Positions 6,798-14,231 of a DNA stretch of 14,440 nucleotides are shown here, piece by piece. The position numbers and the translations under genes were made by a program. Numbering within the stretch: the stretch's first letter is position 1; each line of letters opens with the position of its first letter. The stretch is from Methanothrix sp. (GTDB lineage: Archaea; Halobacteriota; Methanosarcinia; Methanotrichales; Methanotrichaceae), in the NCBI GenBank assembly GCA_012798025.1, contig JAAZNX010000189.1, positions 1 through 14,440 on the forward strand, read 5' to 3'. The notes under the pieces were generated by a model. The model had not been told where the DNA came from and made no database searches. It saw only the letters and a program-made list of their open reading frames with translations.

Positions 6798-7853
6798 ATG
6801 CCATCAGATTCAGTTTCGTCAATTTACAAAGGATTTGTGAAAAAGAAGATGCTCTTGGCTTTAGGCCTCTTCTTGTCTCTGATCCTTTTGGCAGGAGCGT
6901 CTGCAACTTTGGGCTCCTCCGGATTGACCCTTGTAGATGTTTACATCGCTGTGTTGGCCAGGATCGCTCCAGGGCACTTCCAAACGTCGTGGTTGGGCGA
7001 GATGGTCGTATGGGAGCTGAGGCTGCCGCCGATCTTCATGGGCATCTTGGCAGGAATGGGCCTTGCAGTCTCTGGCGCAGCCATGCAGGGAATACTGCGA
7101 AACCCTCTGGCCAGCCCTTTTACCCTGGGCATCTCATCTGCAGCCAGTTTCGGCGCTGCTTTGGCCATCATCCTTGGTGCAGGATTGGTTGGCGGCGAAT
7201 ATCTCATCGTCCTTAACGCTTTCGTATTCTCTCTGATCGCAGCAGCAGCGGTCTTTGTCCTGGCCGAGATCAAGGGCATCACCTCAGAGTCAATGGTCCT
7301 GGCAGGAATTGCCATCATGTACTTTTTCTCGGCCTTGACCTCGGTTCTGCAGTACGTGGGTCGTTCCGAGGATGTGCATGCCCTTGTCTTCTGGACAATG
7401 GGAAGCCTGGGCAGATCAACCTGGCACAGCGTCTGCTTGGTCTTTGTGGTGGTGGCCTCATGCCTTCCCTGGCTTATCTGGAAGTCGTGGGACATCAATG
7501 CTCTGGAATCGGGTGAAGAGACCGCGACCAGCCTTGGAGTCGATATAAACCAAACTCGTATGGCCACAATGACGGTCGCCTCCCTAATCACTGCAAGCAT
7601 AATATCCTTTACGGGAACCATCGGCTTCATCGGCCTTGTTGCCCCCCACATGGCTCGCATCATAATCGGCGGTGATAACCGATTTCTTCTGATGACATCA
7701 GCGCTGATGGGTGCTCTGCTGCTGCTGGGTGCCGATGCAGTGGGCAGGACGGCCTTTGCTCCTGCGGTCCTGCCTGTGGGTTTGATGACATCTCTTCTAG
7801 GCGTTCCGCTTTTTGTTTATCTCTTCATGAAAAGGAGGAAGAAATCATGCTGA
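6798..7853 (+). CDS. btuC: ABC transporter permease, FecCD/BtuC family
   Basis: This membrane permease takes up cobalamin, heme or iron chelates and normally works as a dimer with two ATPase subunits. The 351-aa product is hydrophobic along its whole length, with about nine or ten spans. It shows the family blocks RLPPIFMGILAGMGLAVSGAAMQG followed by ILRNPLASPFTLGISS, and later GFIGLVAPHMARIIIGGDNR, then ADAVGR and PVGLMTSLLGVPLFVYL; these include the coupling helix contacting the ATPase. ATG 6798 abuts the stop of the binding-protein gene. GTG 6837, with AAAGGA before it, is a possible later start that removes 13 residues. The next gene starts inside its last codons. No ATP-binding subunit follows, which is unusual; the ATPase must be encoded elsewhere or shared. 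Cobalamin is preferred as the transported class from context only. Confidence 0.92.
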   Translation: MPSDSVSSIYKGFVKKKMLLALGLFLSLILLAGASATLGSSGLTLVDVYIAVLARIAPGHFQTSWLGEMVVWELRLPPIFMGILAGMGLAVSGAAMQGILRNPLASPFTLGISSAASFGAALAIILGAGLVGGEYLIVLNAFVFSLIAAAAVFVLAEIKGITSESMVLAGIAIMYFFSALTSVLQYVGRSEDVHALVFWTMGSLGRSTWHSVCLVFVVVASCLPWLIWKSWDINALESGEETATSLGVDINQTRMATMTVASLITASIISFTGTIGFIGLVAPHMARIIIGGDNRFLLMTSALMGALLLLGADAVGRTAFAPAVLPVGLMTSLLGVPLFVYLFMKRRKKSC

Positions 7854-8245
7854 AGAAGTCCGCGAGCTTGGCAGCTTGGGCCATGATGGCAAATATGCCC
7901 TTGAGGCTCAAAGCTGAAGTTGCAATCAAGATGCTGCTTGCAGGCAGCGATGAGCAGAAACGCAGAGAGATAATGCACGGTGTCGGCGAGAGACGCAGGC
8001 TGACGGTGCCAAGAGACAAGATACAGTGGCATCCGAGCATCGATCAGAAGGCCTGCAAACGGTGCAAAATATGTCTGAATTTTTGTCCAAAGGGCGTTTA
8101 TTCGGAAGAGAGCGATGGATCCATCGCGGTCACTCATCCTCATGAGTGCGTGATGCTTTGCACAGGTTGCGAGGGACGATGTCCCGAGGGCGCCATATCG
8201 TTTCCAGATCGCAGGGACTTTTACAAGTACATTTACTACGTCTAG
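7847..8245 (+). CDS. Dicluster [4Fe-4S] ferredoxin-like protein
   Basis: This 132-aa electron carrier has two [4Fe-4S] motifs in its C-terminal half. The first is regular: C70-x2-C73-x2-C76-x3-C80-P. The second is C101-x3-C105-x2-C108-x3-C112-P, with one extra residue in the first gap. The first 60 residues lack cysteine and look like amphipathic or basic helices (AAWAMMANMPLRLKAEVAIKMLL, then RREIMHGVGERRR when taken as short blocks), so it is longer than a plain ferredoxin of about 60 aa and may dock to a partner or the membrane. ATG 7847 lies inside the end of the permease gene, with a strong SD, AGGAGG (7833-7838), at eight bases. The CobN-like gene follows 46 bp downstream. The arrangement suggests that it supplies electrons to the CobN-like enzyme or its substrate, for example for Co(II)/Co(I) reduction or reductive demetallation. 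This role is inferred. Confidence 0.85.
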   Translation: MLKKSASLAAWAMMANMPLRLKAEVAIKMLLAGSDEQKRREIMHGVGERRRLTVPRDKIQWHPSIDQKACKRCKICLNFCPKGVYSEESDGSIAVTHPHECVMLCTGCEGRCPEGAISFPDRRDFYKYIYYV

Positions 8246-8291
8246 AGGATAATGATTGCCTTTAACTCGTAATTTTTTTGGAAGAAGAAGC

Positions 8292-11200
8292 ATGAAAATC
8301 ATCTTTGTCTCACCTGTCCTTGTGCCAAGTCTCATCAAGGCAGCACAGGATCTCAGGGATGAGTTCAATTTGACATTTGAGCTTGAAATATATCATCCAA
8401 GCCAGATCGACAATGAAGAGATCGATGTGCAGGCATTCTCTGACGGCCTGAAGTGTGCAGATGCGGTGCTCGTCGACCTGATGGGTGCAGGAAGCAGCGT
8501 CATTGACATTCTATTTCGTCAGCTCAAGGACGAGGATAACATCGTGATAAGCCTTGTGATCCCCATGGGGCGTGCATTCAATGAGATGATGTCCTTGACT
8601 CGCTTGGGGTCTTTTAGGGGAAAGAGGATTGCAGAGATGTTTGCCTCAATGTCCTCGTCAGAGAATATGCAAAGCAAGGACCCTGAGGACCTGCGAAAAC
8701 GGATGCAGAAGGCAAAGACCATGATGGAGGCTGCCTTGAAGGTGACGGAGGCAGGCGGAAAAGTTCTCCCAGTCGGGCCCATGAAGGATGCTGCTAACTA
8801 CATCAAGATCACGAAATACTGGAAATTTGGGGGCAAGGAGAATTACAGAAATCTGCTCTTATTGCTGCTGCATGACTACCTGGTTTGCACGCATTCGATT
8901 CCCAAGGCAAGGGATCCTGTGGAAATGGAGGAATTCGGCATCTATCACCCTGTTCACGGCCACTTCACAGATCTGGAAGATTTCCTGCAAAAGACCGGAT
9001 TTGATGAGGGTCTGCCGACAGTGGGCGTGCTCCTATACGGTGGCCGCTATTTCGATCAAGGGCTCATTACATTGCAGGCTCTGGCGAAGGCACTTGGCCA
9101 TGTAAACCTGATTGCAGTGTACTCCGATGGCATCAATAATGTGCAGGCCATGAGAAAGTTCTTCTTTCAAAACGGCCACCCGATTCTCGATGCTCTGGTC
9201 AATCTAACTATGTTCAGGATCAACGGCGGACCCCTGGGCGGCGACCACATGCTCACTAGAGATCTACTCAAAGAATTGAATGTCCCCGTCTTCACACCAG
9301 CCTCCATGCACCGGCGAAGGATTGCGGATTGGATCGACTCGCCAGCTGGCCTCTCTCCCATGGAGACCATAATGTCCGTCATCTGGCCGGAGCTTGACGG
9401 CTGCATAGAGCCGATTCCTTGCTGCGGAGTGGCTGAGGTTCAAGAGGGCAACACAACGATTCAAGAGGTCGTCTCCATCCCAGACCGCATGGAGCGCATT
9501 GCGTCTCGCATCAGAAATCGAATTAGGCTTCGCAGCTTGCCCAATGCTGAGAAACGAGTGGCTCTGATAATCTACAGCTACCCTCCGGGAGACGGAAATC
9601 TTGGAGGAGCATCTTTTCTGGATGTCTTTGAGAGCTTAGTTGTGCTTCTTGAGCACCTGAAGGGCAGAGGCTATCGAACAAGTGTTCCAAAAGAAAAGCT
9701 GCACCATCTATTCGAGAAGCTCTCTTTGGCAAACTCAGGGACCTGGCACAGTCCTGAGAATGCCGCCAAGAACTGCTTTCACATCGGCGAAAAGGAATAC
9801 CGAGACTATTTCGCGTCGCTTCCAGAAAAGCTGCAGCAAGATATAACAGCCCGCTGGGGAGAGCCTCCGGGGCGCGTGATGGTCAACGCGAATGAAATCC
9901 TGATACCGGGCATAGTTCTTGGAAATGTCTTCATAGGCATCCAGCCATGCCGTCCTCCTCTAAAAGGTCAGGACTTGGCGGCAGCCTCGCACGACAAGAC
10001 TGCACCGCCGCATCATCAGTACATTGCTTTCTACCACTGGATTAGGTCGATCTGGAAGGCTGATGCAGTGGTGCATGTTGGAACGCACGGCCTCGCCGAG
10101 TTCACAAAGGGCAAAGAGGTGGGCATGAGCGACAGTTGCTTCCCAGACCTCCTGATAGGCGACATGCCACACTTTTACATATATCACATCACCAATACAT
10201 CTGAGGCGGTCATAGCCAAGAGGCGGCTTTATGGGACGCTCATAGGCTACAACAACCCACCCTACACCACATCCGATCTTTACGAGGATTATGTGGAGCT
10301 GCAAAAGCTGATCGACGAGCTCGCAGAGGCAAAGGTGCAAGATCCACAGCGCTTGCCCAAAATTAAGGAGAATGTCCTCGCCATGGCAGAGAAGCTGAAC
10401 TTCCAGGGGATGGACACAGAAGCGATCCATGATGAGCTGTACCGGATCCGCAGAAGCATAATTCCCAGGGGGTTGCATGTCCTGGGGGAGAGCTATTCTC
10501 AAGAGGACCTGTCTGTATTCCTGACCTCGATCCTCAGATACGATCGACTTGGGATCAAATCACTAAACCGCATATTCGCAAAAGGCGAGGGGATTGATTA
10601 CGATCAAGCCCTAAAAGACAGGTCCGCGTTCCTCCCGGGCCTTGAGGAGATCGACCGGCAATGTGCTAGCCTTGTGGCCGATTGCTTACAGAGGTCTGTG
10701 GATGTGGCCATCAGAGATGTGGTAACTGAGGGCTGCCTTTGCACTGAACAGATTGATGAGCTCTCCAAATCACTGAATTATGGATTAAAGCTGATGCGCA
10801 GCTATTCGGATAACAGTTTGGAGATTGAAAACCTCCTGCGGGGATTGCAGGGGGAGTTCATCGAGCAAGGGGATGGGGGCGACGTGATCCGAAGCCCTGA
10901 GATCCTGCCGTCGGGAAGAAACCTGACCCAGTTTGATCCAACGCGCGTGCCAACGCCTTCCGCCTTTGAGCGTGGCGAGGAGATTGCCCGCAATACATTA
11001 GCTGCCTTCCAAGAGAAGAATGCAGACTGGCCAGAGAGCACAGGTGTAGTGCTCTGGGGTTTTGAGACCACCAAGACGGGGGGCGAGACCATTGGTCAGA
11101 TACTTTGCTATCTGGGCTTGAAGGTCAACCGTAGCAGAGGAACATGGGCTTTGCAGCTTGAGCCGATACCACTGGAAGAGCTGGGCCGTCCCAGAATCGA

Positions 11201-12116
11201 CTGCCTTGTAAATATCTGCGGTTTTTTCCGGGACATGTTCCCAAACATCATGGAGTTTCTTGACCAGGCCTTTGATCTGGTGGCAAACCTAGATGAGCCT
11301 CTGAGCATGAACTATGTGCGCAAGCACTCCCTGGAAAATAGGGCTCATCTGAAGGAGGCAGGTCTGGATGAGAGGACTGCCCAGAGAATTGCTAACGGCA
11401 GGGTATTTGGGCCCCGAGAAGGAGAGTACGGCACAAGGCTGCTGCCAATTGTCGAAGACTCCATATGGAAGACGGAAGAGGAGCTGGCCAATGTATTCAT
11501 CCAGTCAGTAAGCCACATTTATGCCAAAGACCTTCATGCCTTCAAGGCCGAGTCGGTCTATCGTGAGAACCTGGCCCGGGTCGAGCTCGTATCCCAGGTA
11601 CGTGACACTCACGACCATGAGATCATCGATCTGGATCACTATTTCGAGTACTTTGGGGGTCTTGCCAATGCGGTAAAGAGCGCTGGCACCACTCATCCTA
11701 TGATGCTCATATCGGACACAGCTGGCGAGGCCATCTGCACAGAGGATCTGCAAAGTTCTGTGAACCGTGGGATCAGGACAAGGCTTCTCAATCCCAAGTG
11801 GGCCGAGGGAATGCTAAAGCACGACTACCACGGAGGCCAGCAGATTGCAAAGCGGGTGGAGAATATACTTGGACTGGCGGCGACAACGCACAGCATTCCC
11901 GACTGGGTTTGGTCTGGAATTGCCGAAAGGTATCTCTTTGACGAGGAGGTTCAAGAGCGGCTGCAGAGGAACAACAAGTTTGCATGCAGCCGATTAATTG
12001 AGAGGCTGCTGGAGGCGGAACAGAGGGGCTACTGGAATGCTACAAAGGACGAGCTGACAAGGATCAAGGAGGCATATCTCAAGCTGGAAGGGGAGATGGA
12101 AGAGGAAATGAATTAA
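8292..12116 (+). CDS. cobN: CobN/BchH-class tetrapyrrole metallo-chelatase large subunit homologue
   Basis: This belongs to the large ATP-dependent chelatase subunits (CobN, ChlH/BchH) that bind a tetrapyrrole and a metal. The 1274-aa length from ATG 8292 is typical. The ATG is preceded by GGAAGAAG and begins MKIIFVSPVLVPSLIKAAQD; the frame also has an upstream TTG at 8256 that adds 12 unlikely residues. Family blocks seen are YHPVHGHFTDLEDFL, VGVLLYGGRYFDQG, the core HVGTHGLAEF (residues 595-604) with KGKEVGMSDSCFPDLLIGD and EAVIAKRR after it, and FGGLANAVKSAGTTHP (from residue 1121). The core has GTHG and EF where, from memory, CobN and BchH mostly have GKHG and EW. It is the last gene of the transporter-ferredoxin operon. 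No ChlI/ChlD AAA+ partner is in the window. Cobalt insertion is the usual label, but the aerobic substrate of true CobN is not expected in an anaerobe. Reductive metal removal or another tetrapyrrole is possible. Confidence 0.9.
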   Translation: MKIIFVSPVLVPSLIKAAQDLRDEFNLTFELEIYHPSQIDNEEIDVQAFSDGLKCADAVLVDLMGAGSSVIDILFRQLKDEDNIVISLVIPMGRAFNEMMSLTRLGSFRGKRIAEMFASMSSSENMQSKDPEDLRKRMQKAKTMMEAALKVTEAGGKVLPVGPMKDAANYIKITKYWKFGGKENYRNLLLLLLHDYLVCTHSIPKARDPVEMEEFGIYHPVHGHFTDLEDFLQKTGFDEGLPTVGVLLYGGRYFDQGLITLQALAKALGHVNLIAVYSDGINNVQAMRKFFFQNGHPILDALVNLTMFRINGGPLGGDHMLTRDLLKELNVPVFTPASMHRRRIADWIDSPAGLSPMETIMSVIWPELDGCIEPIPCCGVAEVQEGNTTIQEVVSIPDRMERIASRIRNRIRLRSLPNAEKRVALIIYSYPPGDGNLGGASFLDVFESLVVLLEHLKGRGYRTSVPKEKLHHLFEKLSLANSGTWHSPENAAKNCFHIGEKEYRDYFASLPEKLQQDITARWGEPPGRVMVNANEILIPGIVLGNVFIGIQPCRPPLKGQDLAAASHDKTAPPHHQYIAFYHWIRSIWKADAVVHVGTHGLAEFTKGKEVGMSDSCFPDLLIGDMPHFYIYHITNTSEAVIAKRRLYGTLIGYNNPPYTTSDLYEDYVELQKLIDELAEAKVQDPQRLPKIKENVLAMAEKLNFQGMDTEAIHDELYRIRRSIIPRGLHVLGESYSQEDLSVFLTSILRYDRLGIKSLNRIFAKGEGIDYDQALKDRSAFLPGLEEIDRQCASLVADCLQRSVDVAIRDVVTEGCLCTEQIDELSKSLNYGLKLMRSYSDNSLEIENLLRGLQGEFIEQGDGGDVIRSPEILPSGRNLTQFDPTRVPTPSAFERGEEIARNTLAAFQEKNADWPESTGVVLWGFETTKTGGETIGQILCYLGLKVNRSRGTWALQLEPIPLEELGRPRIDCLVNICGFFRDMFPNIMEFLDQAFDLVANLDEPLSMNYVRKHSLENRAHLKEAGLDERTAQRIANGRVFGPREGEYGTRLLPIVEDSIWKTEEELANVFIQSVSHIYAKDLHAFKAESVYRENLARVELVSQVRDTHDHEIIDLDHYFEYFGGLANAVKSAGTTHPMMLISDTAGEAICTEDLQSSVNRGIRTRLLNPKWAEGMLKHDYHGGQQIAKRVENILGLAATTHSIPDWVWSGIAERYLFDEEVQERLQRNNKFACSRLIERLLEAEQRGYWNATKDELTRIKEAYLKLEGEMEEEMN

Positions 12117-12132
12117 TCGGAAAAATATTTTA

Positions 12133-12167
12133 AGATGGTACAAGGATCCTGCCATCTCATCTTTTTA
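12133..12167. terminator. Bidirectional terminator between cobN-like gene and second binding-protein gene
   Basis: AGATGG (12133-12138) pairs with CCATCT (12152-12157), and AGGATCCT (12143-12150) in the loop is itself a palindrome. On the plus strand the stem is followed by CATCTTTTTATC. On the minus strand it is followed by TAAAATATTTTT. It therefore fits the 57-bp gap between the two convergent genes as a shared terminator. Confidence 0.6.
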
Positions 12168-12173
12168 TCGCCT

Positions 12174-13562
12174 TCATGCCAAATATTGTGTCAGCTTCAC
12201 CTCTGCATCTTCGTAAGGTATGACCGGTGGCTCGGCTCCGGGGCGGTTTGGTCCAAGGACTGTTCCGGATAGTCTGAACTTGCCAATGCTTTCGCCCAGG
12301 TTTGCCGTGGCATTCTCAAATACTGCCAGAGAATCTTCATCGGAGCTCTTCAAAGTGATGTTTAAACCATCAACGTCTCCTGTCAGCTCGACCGTTGCAT
12401 TGCCAAGGTAAGGGTAGGCGCTCATTACAGACTTATATGCCGTGATTGTATATGTTCCGGCAGGCAGATCGTGGAAAGCGAATGCTCCGTTGCCGTCTGT
12501 GGTCATGCTCAGGCCTGCTGCTGCTTTGGCCACCTCGACCGGGTCCTCTGGATAGACCTGGCGAACATCGTTTATGTCCATGTGGGCATATTTTTTCAAC
12601 AGCTCAGCATGAACAGATCTCGGATCGATATCCTGAAAGATGTCCGGATGGAACCACTTTGCGTAATAGAGCATCGCTACAAGCTCCGAGAGGCCGCTTG
12701 CCATGTTTATGTCCATGATGTAAACCCTTCCAGCCTTGACCGCATCGATGCCCATGAACCCTGGCTGGGATACGATCTCCTGTTGCTTTGCCTTCATCTC
12801 CTCGATGGTGGGGTATGTTCCATTATACTGCCCTGAGGACATGGAGTAGATGATGATCTGCGGATTTTGCTCGATGATCCATTCAGCCTCAACATGGGGA
12901 ACGGTCACCGGAAGATCGGCTGCGATGTTTATGCCGCCGGCCTCTGCAATTCTGGTATTGCCTGTGGAGGCCCTATTGCCAGTCCAGTCCATGTGACCCA
13001 TGGACATGAAATAGACTGTCGGCTTCCTGGAATCTGGCAGCTTTCCCGTTCGGTCCAGGATTGTTTGATAGTATCCGTCTATCCACTCCTTCATCTCACG
13101 AGCCTGCTCTTCTTTTTGCAGCAGCTTTCCCAGATCCTCGATCATGGGAAGCAGGGCATCGACGTGCAGTATCCTGTATCTCAGGACGGGAATCCCATAA
13201 TCGGTGAGCTTTTTTTCATCGCTTTCCGGAAATAGCGCTCCTGTCTTGGCGATGACAAGATCGGGCCTGATCTCAAGTATCCGCTCAATGTCTGCCTCAC
13301 GCCCGGACGCACCCACGTTCTCTAAGGTCAGGAGACTGGATGGTTTGTTGCAGTCTCCTGTTATCGCGACAATCCTGTCTTGAGCTCCCAGGGCGCAGAG
13401 GACCTCAGCGGCCCCTGGAGAGAGGCAAACGATGCGCTCAGGATTCAGGGGGACGGTCACATTGCGGCCGTCTTCATCTGTCAGAACAATTGTCTGGCTT
13501 TCCTCTGCATAGGTCGGGATGCAGAGAAGGGCCATAATTAGCAGCCAGTTCACAAGCCTCAT
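12174..13562 (-). CDS. Substrate-binding protein, BtuF type, with C-terminal carboxypeptidase-regulatory-like segment
   Basis: This is a second extracellular receptor for a corrinoid or metal chelate. The 462-aa product has a signal peptide (residues 1-19, ending PTYA) without a lipobox cysteine at the cleavage site. A complete BtuF/FepB fold follows at about 20-335: IVLTDEDGRNVTVPLNPERI, SPGAAEVLCALGAQDRIVA, RPDLVIAKTG, a linker helix, TRIAEAGGINIAADL, NPQIIIYS and AGRVYIMD. Residues 345-462 are an extra beta-rich part. SMTTDGNGAFAFHDLPAGTYT is the second half of a carboxypeptidase-regulatory-like domain, while RLSGTVLG...YEDAEVKLTQ near the end is the first half, so the order is reversed. 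The added part may attach or space the receptor at the cell surface. The SD is GGTGGTGA before ATG 13562. It converges on the CobN-like operon and has no permease beside it, so it may feed the permease at 6798 or another elsewhere. Confidence 0.88.
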   Translation of the reverse strand: MRLVNWLLIMALLCIPTYAEESQTIVLTDEDGRNVTVPLNPERIVCLSPGAAEVLCALGAQDRIVAITGDCNKPSSLLTLENVGASGREADIERILEIRPDLVIAKTGALFPESDEKKLTDYGIPVLRYRILHVDALLPMIEDLGKLLQKEEQAREMKEWIDGYYQTILDRTGKLPDSRKPTVYFMSMGHMDWTGNRASTGNTRIAEAGGINIAADLPVTVPHVEAEWIIEQNPQIIIYSMSSGQYNGTYPTIEEMKAKQQEIVSQPGFMGIDAVKAGRVYIMDINMASGLSELVAMLYYAKWFHPDIFQDIDPRSVHAELLKKYAHMDINDVRQVYPEDPVEVAKAAAGLSMTTDGNGAFAFHDLPAGTYTITAYKSVMSAYPYLGNATVELTGDVDGLNITLKSSDEDSLAVFENATANLGESIGKFRLSGTVLGPNRPGAEPPVIPYEDAEVKLTQYLA

Positions 13563-13828
13563 AATTCACCACCATAAGATCACATTGATCCATTAATCAA
13601 TTTTATTTGTTTTTCTTCAAAATAGTTTGTCTGAATGGAGCATTAAATAATCTTCGGTACGTGAGATATATTTTAACTCAAAAATGAAAATGTAATTGTC
13701 TATGTTTAAGATAAATTACGCAAGTGAACTTTATGCCATTTAACATTGATTTATTTTTGGAGAATTCTCGTAAAACACCGCAAATTATATCAATTAATAC
13801 GATGTATATTACCAAAGGAGGATAAGGT
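13563..13828. other. AT-rich divergent intergenic region, no gene seen
   Basis: These 266 bases separate the minus-strand binding-protein gene from the plus-strand Sm-like gene. No reading frame longer than about 13 codons with an ATG is convincing. The region holds several TATA-like runs: GATATATTTTAA at about 13665-13675, and AATTATATC at about 13784-13791, which suits the Sm-like gene. It also holds an inverted repeat at 13584-13601 and the TTTTAACTCAAA segment shared with the cbiK-like promoter. Confidence 0.6.
13584..13601. promoter_or_regulatory. Inverted repeat ATTGAT-n6-ATCAAT near the second binding-protein start
   Basis: ATTGAT (13584-13589) and ATCAAT (13596-13601) are perfect 6-bp inverted arms around CCATTA. 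The site lies 22 to 39 bases upstream of the minus-strand ATG at 13562, where a repressor could block transcription. The arms are short and AT-rich, so chance is a real alternative. Confidence 0.3.
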
Positions 13829-14014
13829 ATGTTGGATAAATTCATGTCGGAGCATCTCTACGGCAAGAACATCGAGGTCTACTTCGGAGGCGATGAAGAG
13901 GAGCGGCTGCGCGGAAAGCTAGTAGGAAGCGCAGACGGGGTTATAGTTCTGGAATACAATGGCAGAAGGGATTACATCAACGTAGAGAAGGTTGTTGCGG
14001 TCTGGGAGACCTGA
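13829..14014 (+). CDS. Small Sm-like / SH3-like beta-barrel protein (61 aa)
   Basis: The 61-aa product reads as a short five-stranded barrel: GKNIEVYFGG, RLRGKLVGSADGVIVLEYNG, then RRDYINVEKVVAVWE. The order resembles the Sm1 part of Sm/LSm/Hfq proteins (G-x-x-V-x-V, then a conserved G before a strand, D-G-V-I-V-L, and a final I-N-x-x-x-V-x-x-V). An RNA-binding or oligomerising role is therefore possible, but it is shorter than typical archaeal SmAPs of about 75 aa and the assignment rests on pattern only. A strong SD, AAGGAGGAT (13815-13823), precedes ATG 13829, and an upstream TATA-like run fits a short leader. A 39-aa membrane-protein gene follows 52 bp downstream, perhaps with its own promoter. 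No link to the tetrapyrrole genes is evident. Confidence 0.75.
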   Translation: MLDKFMSEHLYGKNIEVYFGGDEEERLRGKLVGSADGVIVLEYNGRRDYINVEKVVAVWET

Positions 14015-14066
14015 AAACCAAAACATTTATCAGATATAAGGGAGGGCTCTTAACTAAGGTGTAGGC

Positions 14067-14186
14067 ATGGATATAATTCAGATCGTTCAAGGCGTTCAAG
14101 CTCTGTTGGTGCTGGTGATCTTCCTAGGCATATTGGCGATAAGCTTCAAGATTTGGCGCTGGAACTACATGGTCCCGCCAAGATGA
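14067..14186 (+). CDS. Small single-span membrane protein (39 aa)
   Basis: This short frame starts at ATG 14067 and stops with TGA at 14184-14186. It encodes MDIIQIVQGVQ, a hydrophobic span of about 19 residues (ALLVLVIFLGILAIS), then a basic-aromatic tail FKIWRWNYMVPPR. By the positive-inside rule the tail should face the cytoplasm. Support for it being real comes from the SD-like AAGGTG (14057-14062), the clean membrane-protein composition, a TATA-like stretch around 14024-14040, and T-tracts directly after the stop. I do not recognise a family. It could be a small subunit or regulator of a membrane complex; nothing nearby says which. Confidence 0.6.
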   Translation: MDIIQIVQGVQALLVLVIFLGILAISFKIWRWNYMVPPR

Positions 14187-14189
14187 AAT

Positions 14190-14227
14190 TATTTTTTCCC
14201 TTTGGCCAGTTTTTTCCCTGCTAAGGG
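14190..14227 (+). terminator. T-tract terminator after the small membrane-protein gene
   Basis: Two T-tracts (TTATTTTTTCCC and GTTTTTTCCC) lie just after the stop at 14186. A small stem, TCCCT-GCTA-AGGGA, follows at about 14214-14227. T-tracts on the plus strand alone suit termination of the plus-strand transcript. Confidence 0.45.
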
Positions 14228-14231
14228 AGAA

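Noticed and set aside
6941..7663. 240-aa open frame antisense to the permease gene
   Set aside because: It is the mirror of a strongly conserved FecCD gene, has no sensible RBS or domain, and its composition follows from the coding strand.
7817..8368. 183-aa minus-strand frame over the ferredoxin region
   Set aside because: The plus-strand ferredoxin has two cysteine cluster motifs and an SD; the antisense frame has neither.
9960..10502. 180-aa open frame antisense to the CobN-like gene
   Set aside because: It lies wholly inside the conserved chelatase core on the other strand; no family features.
13701..13742. 13-codon ATG frame in the 13563-13828 spacer
   Set aside because: Too short, no RBS, AT-driven composition.
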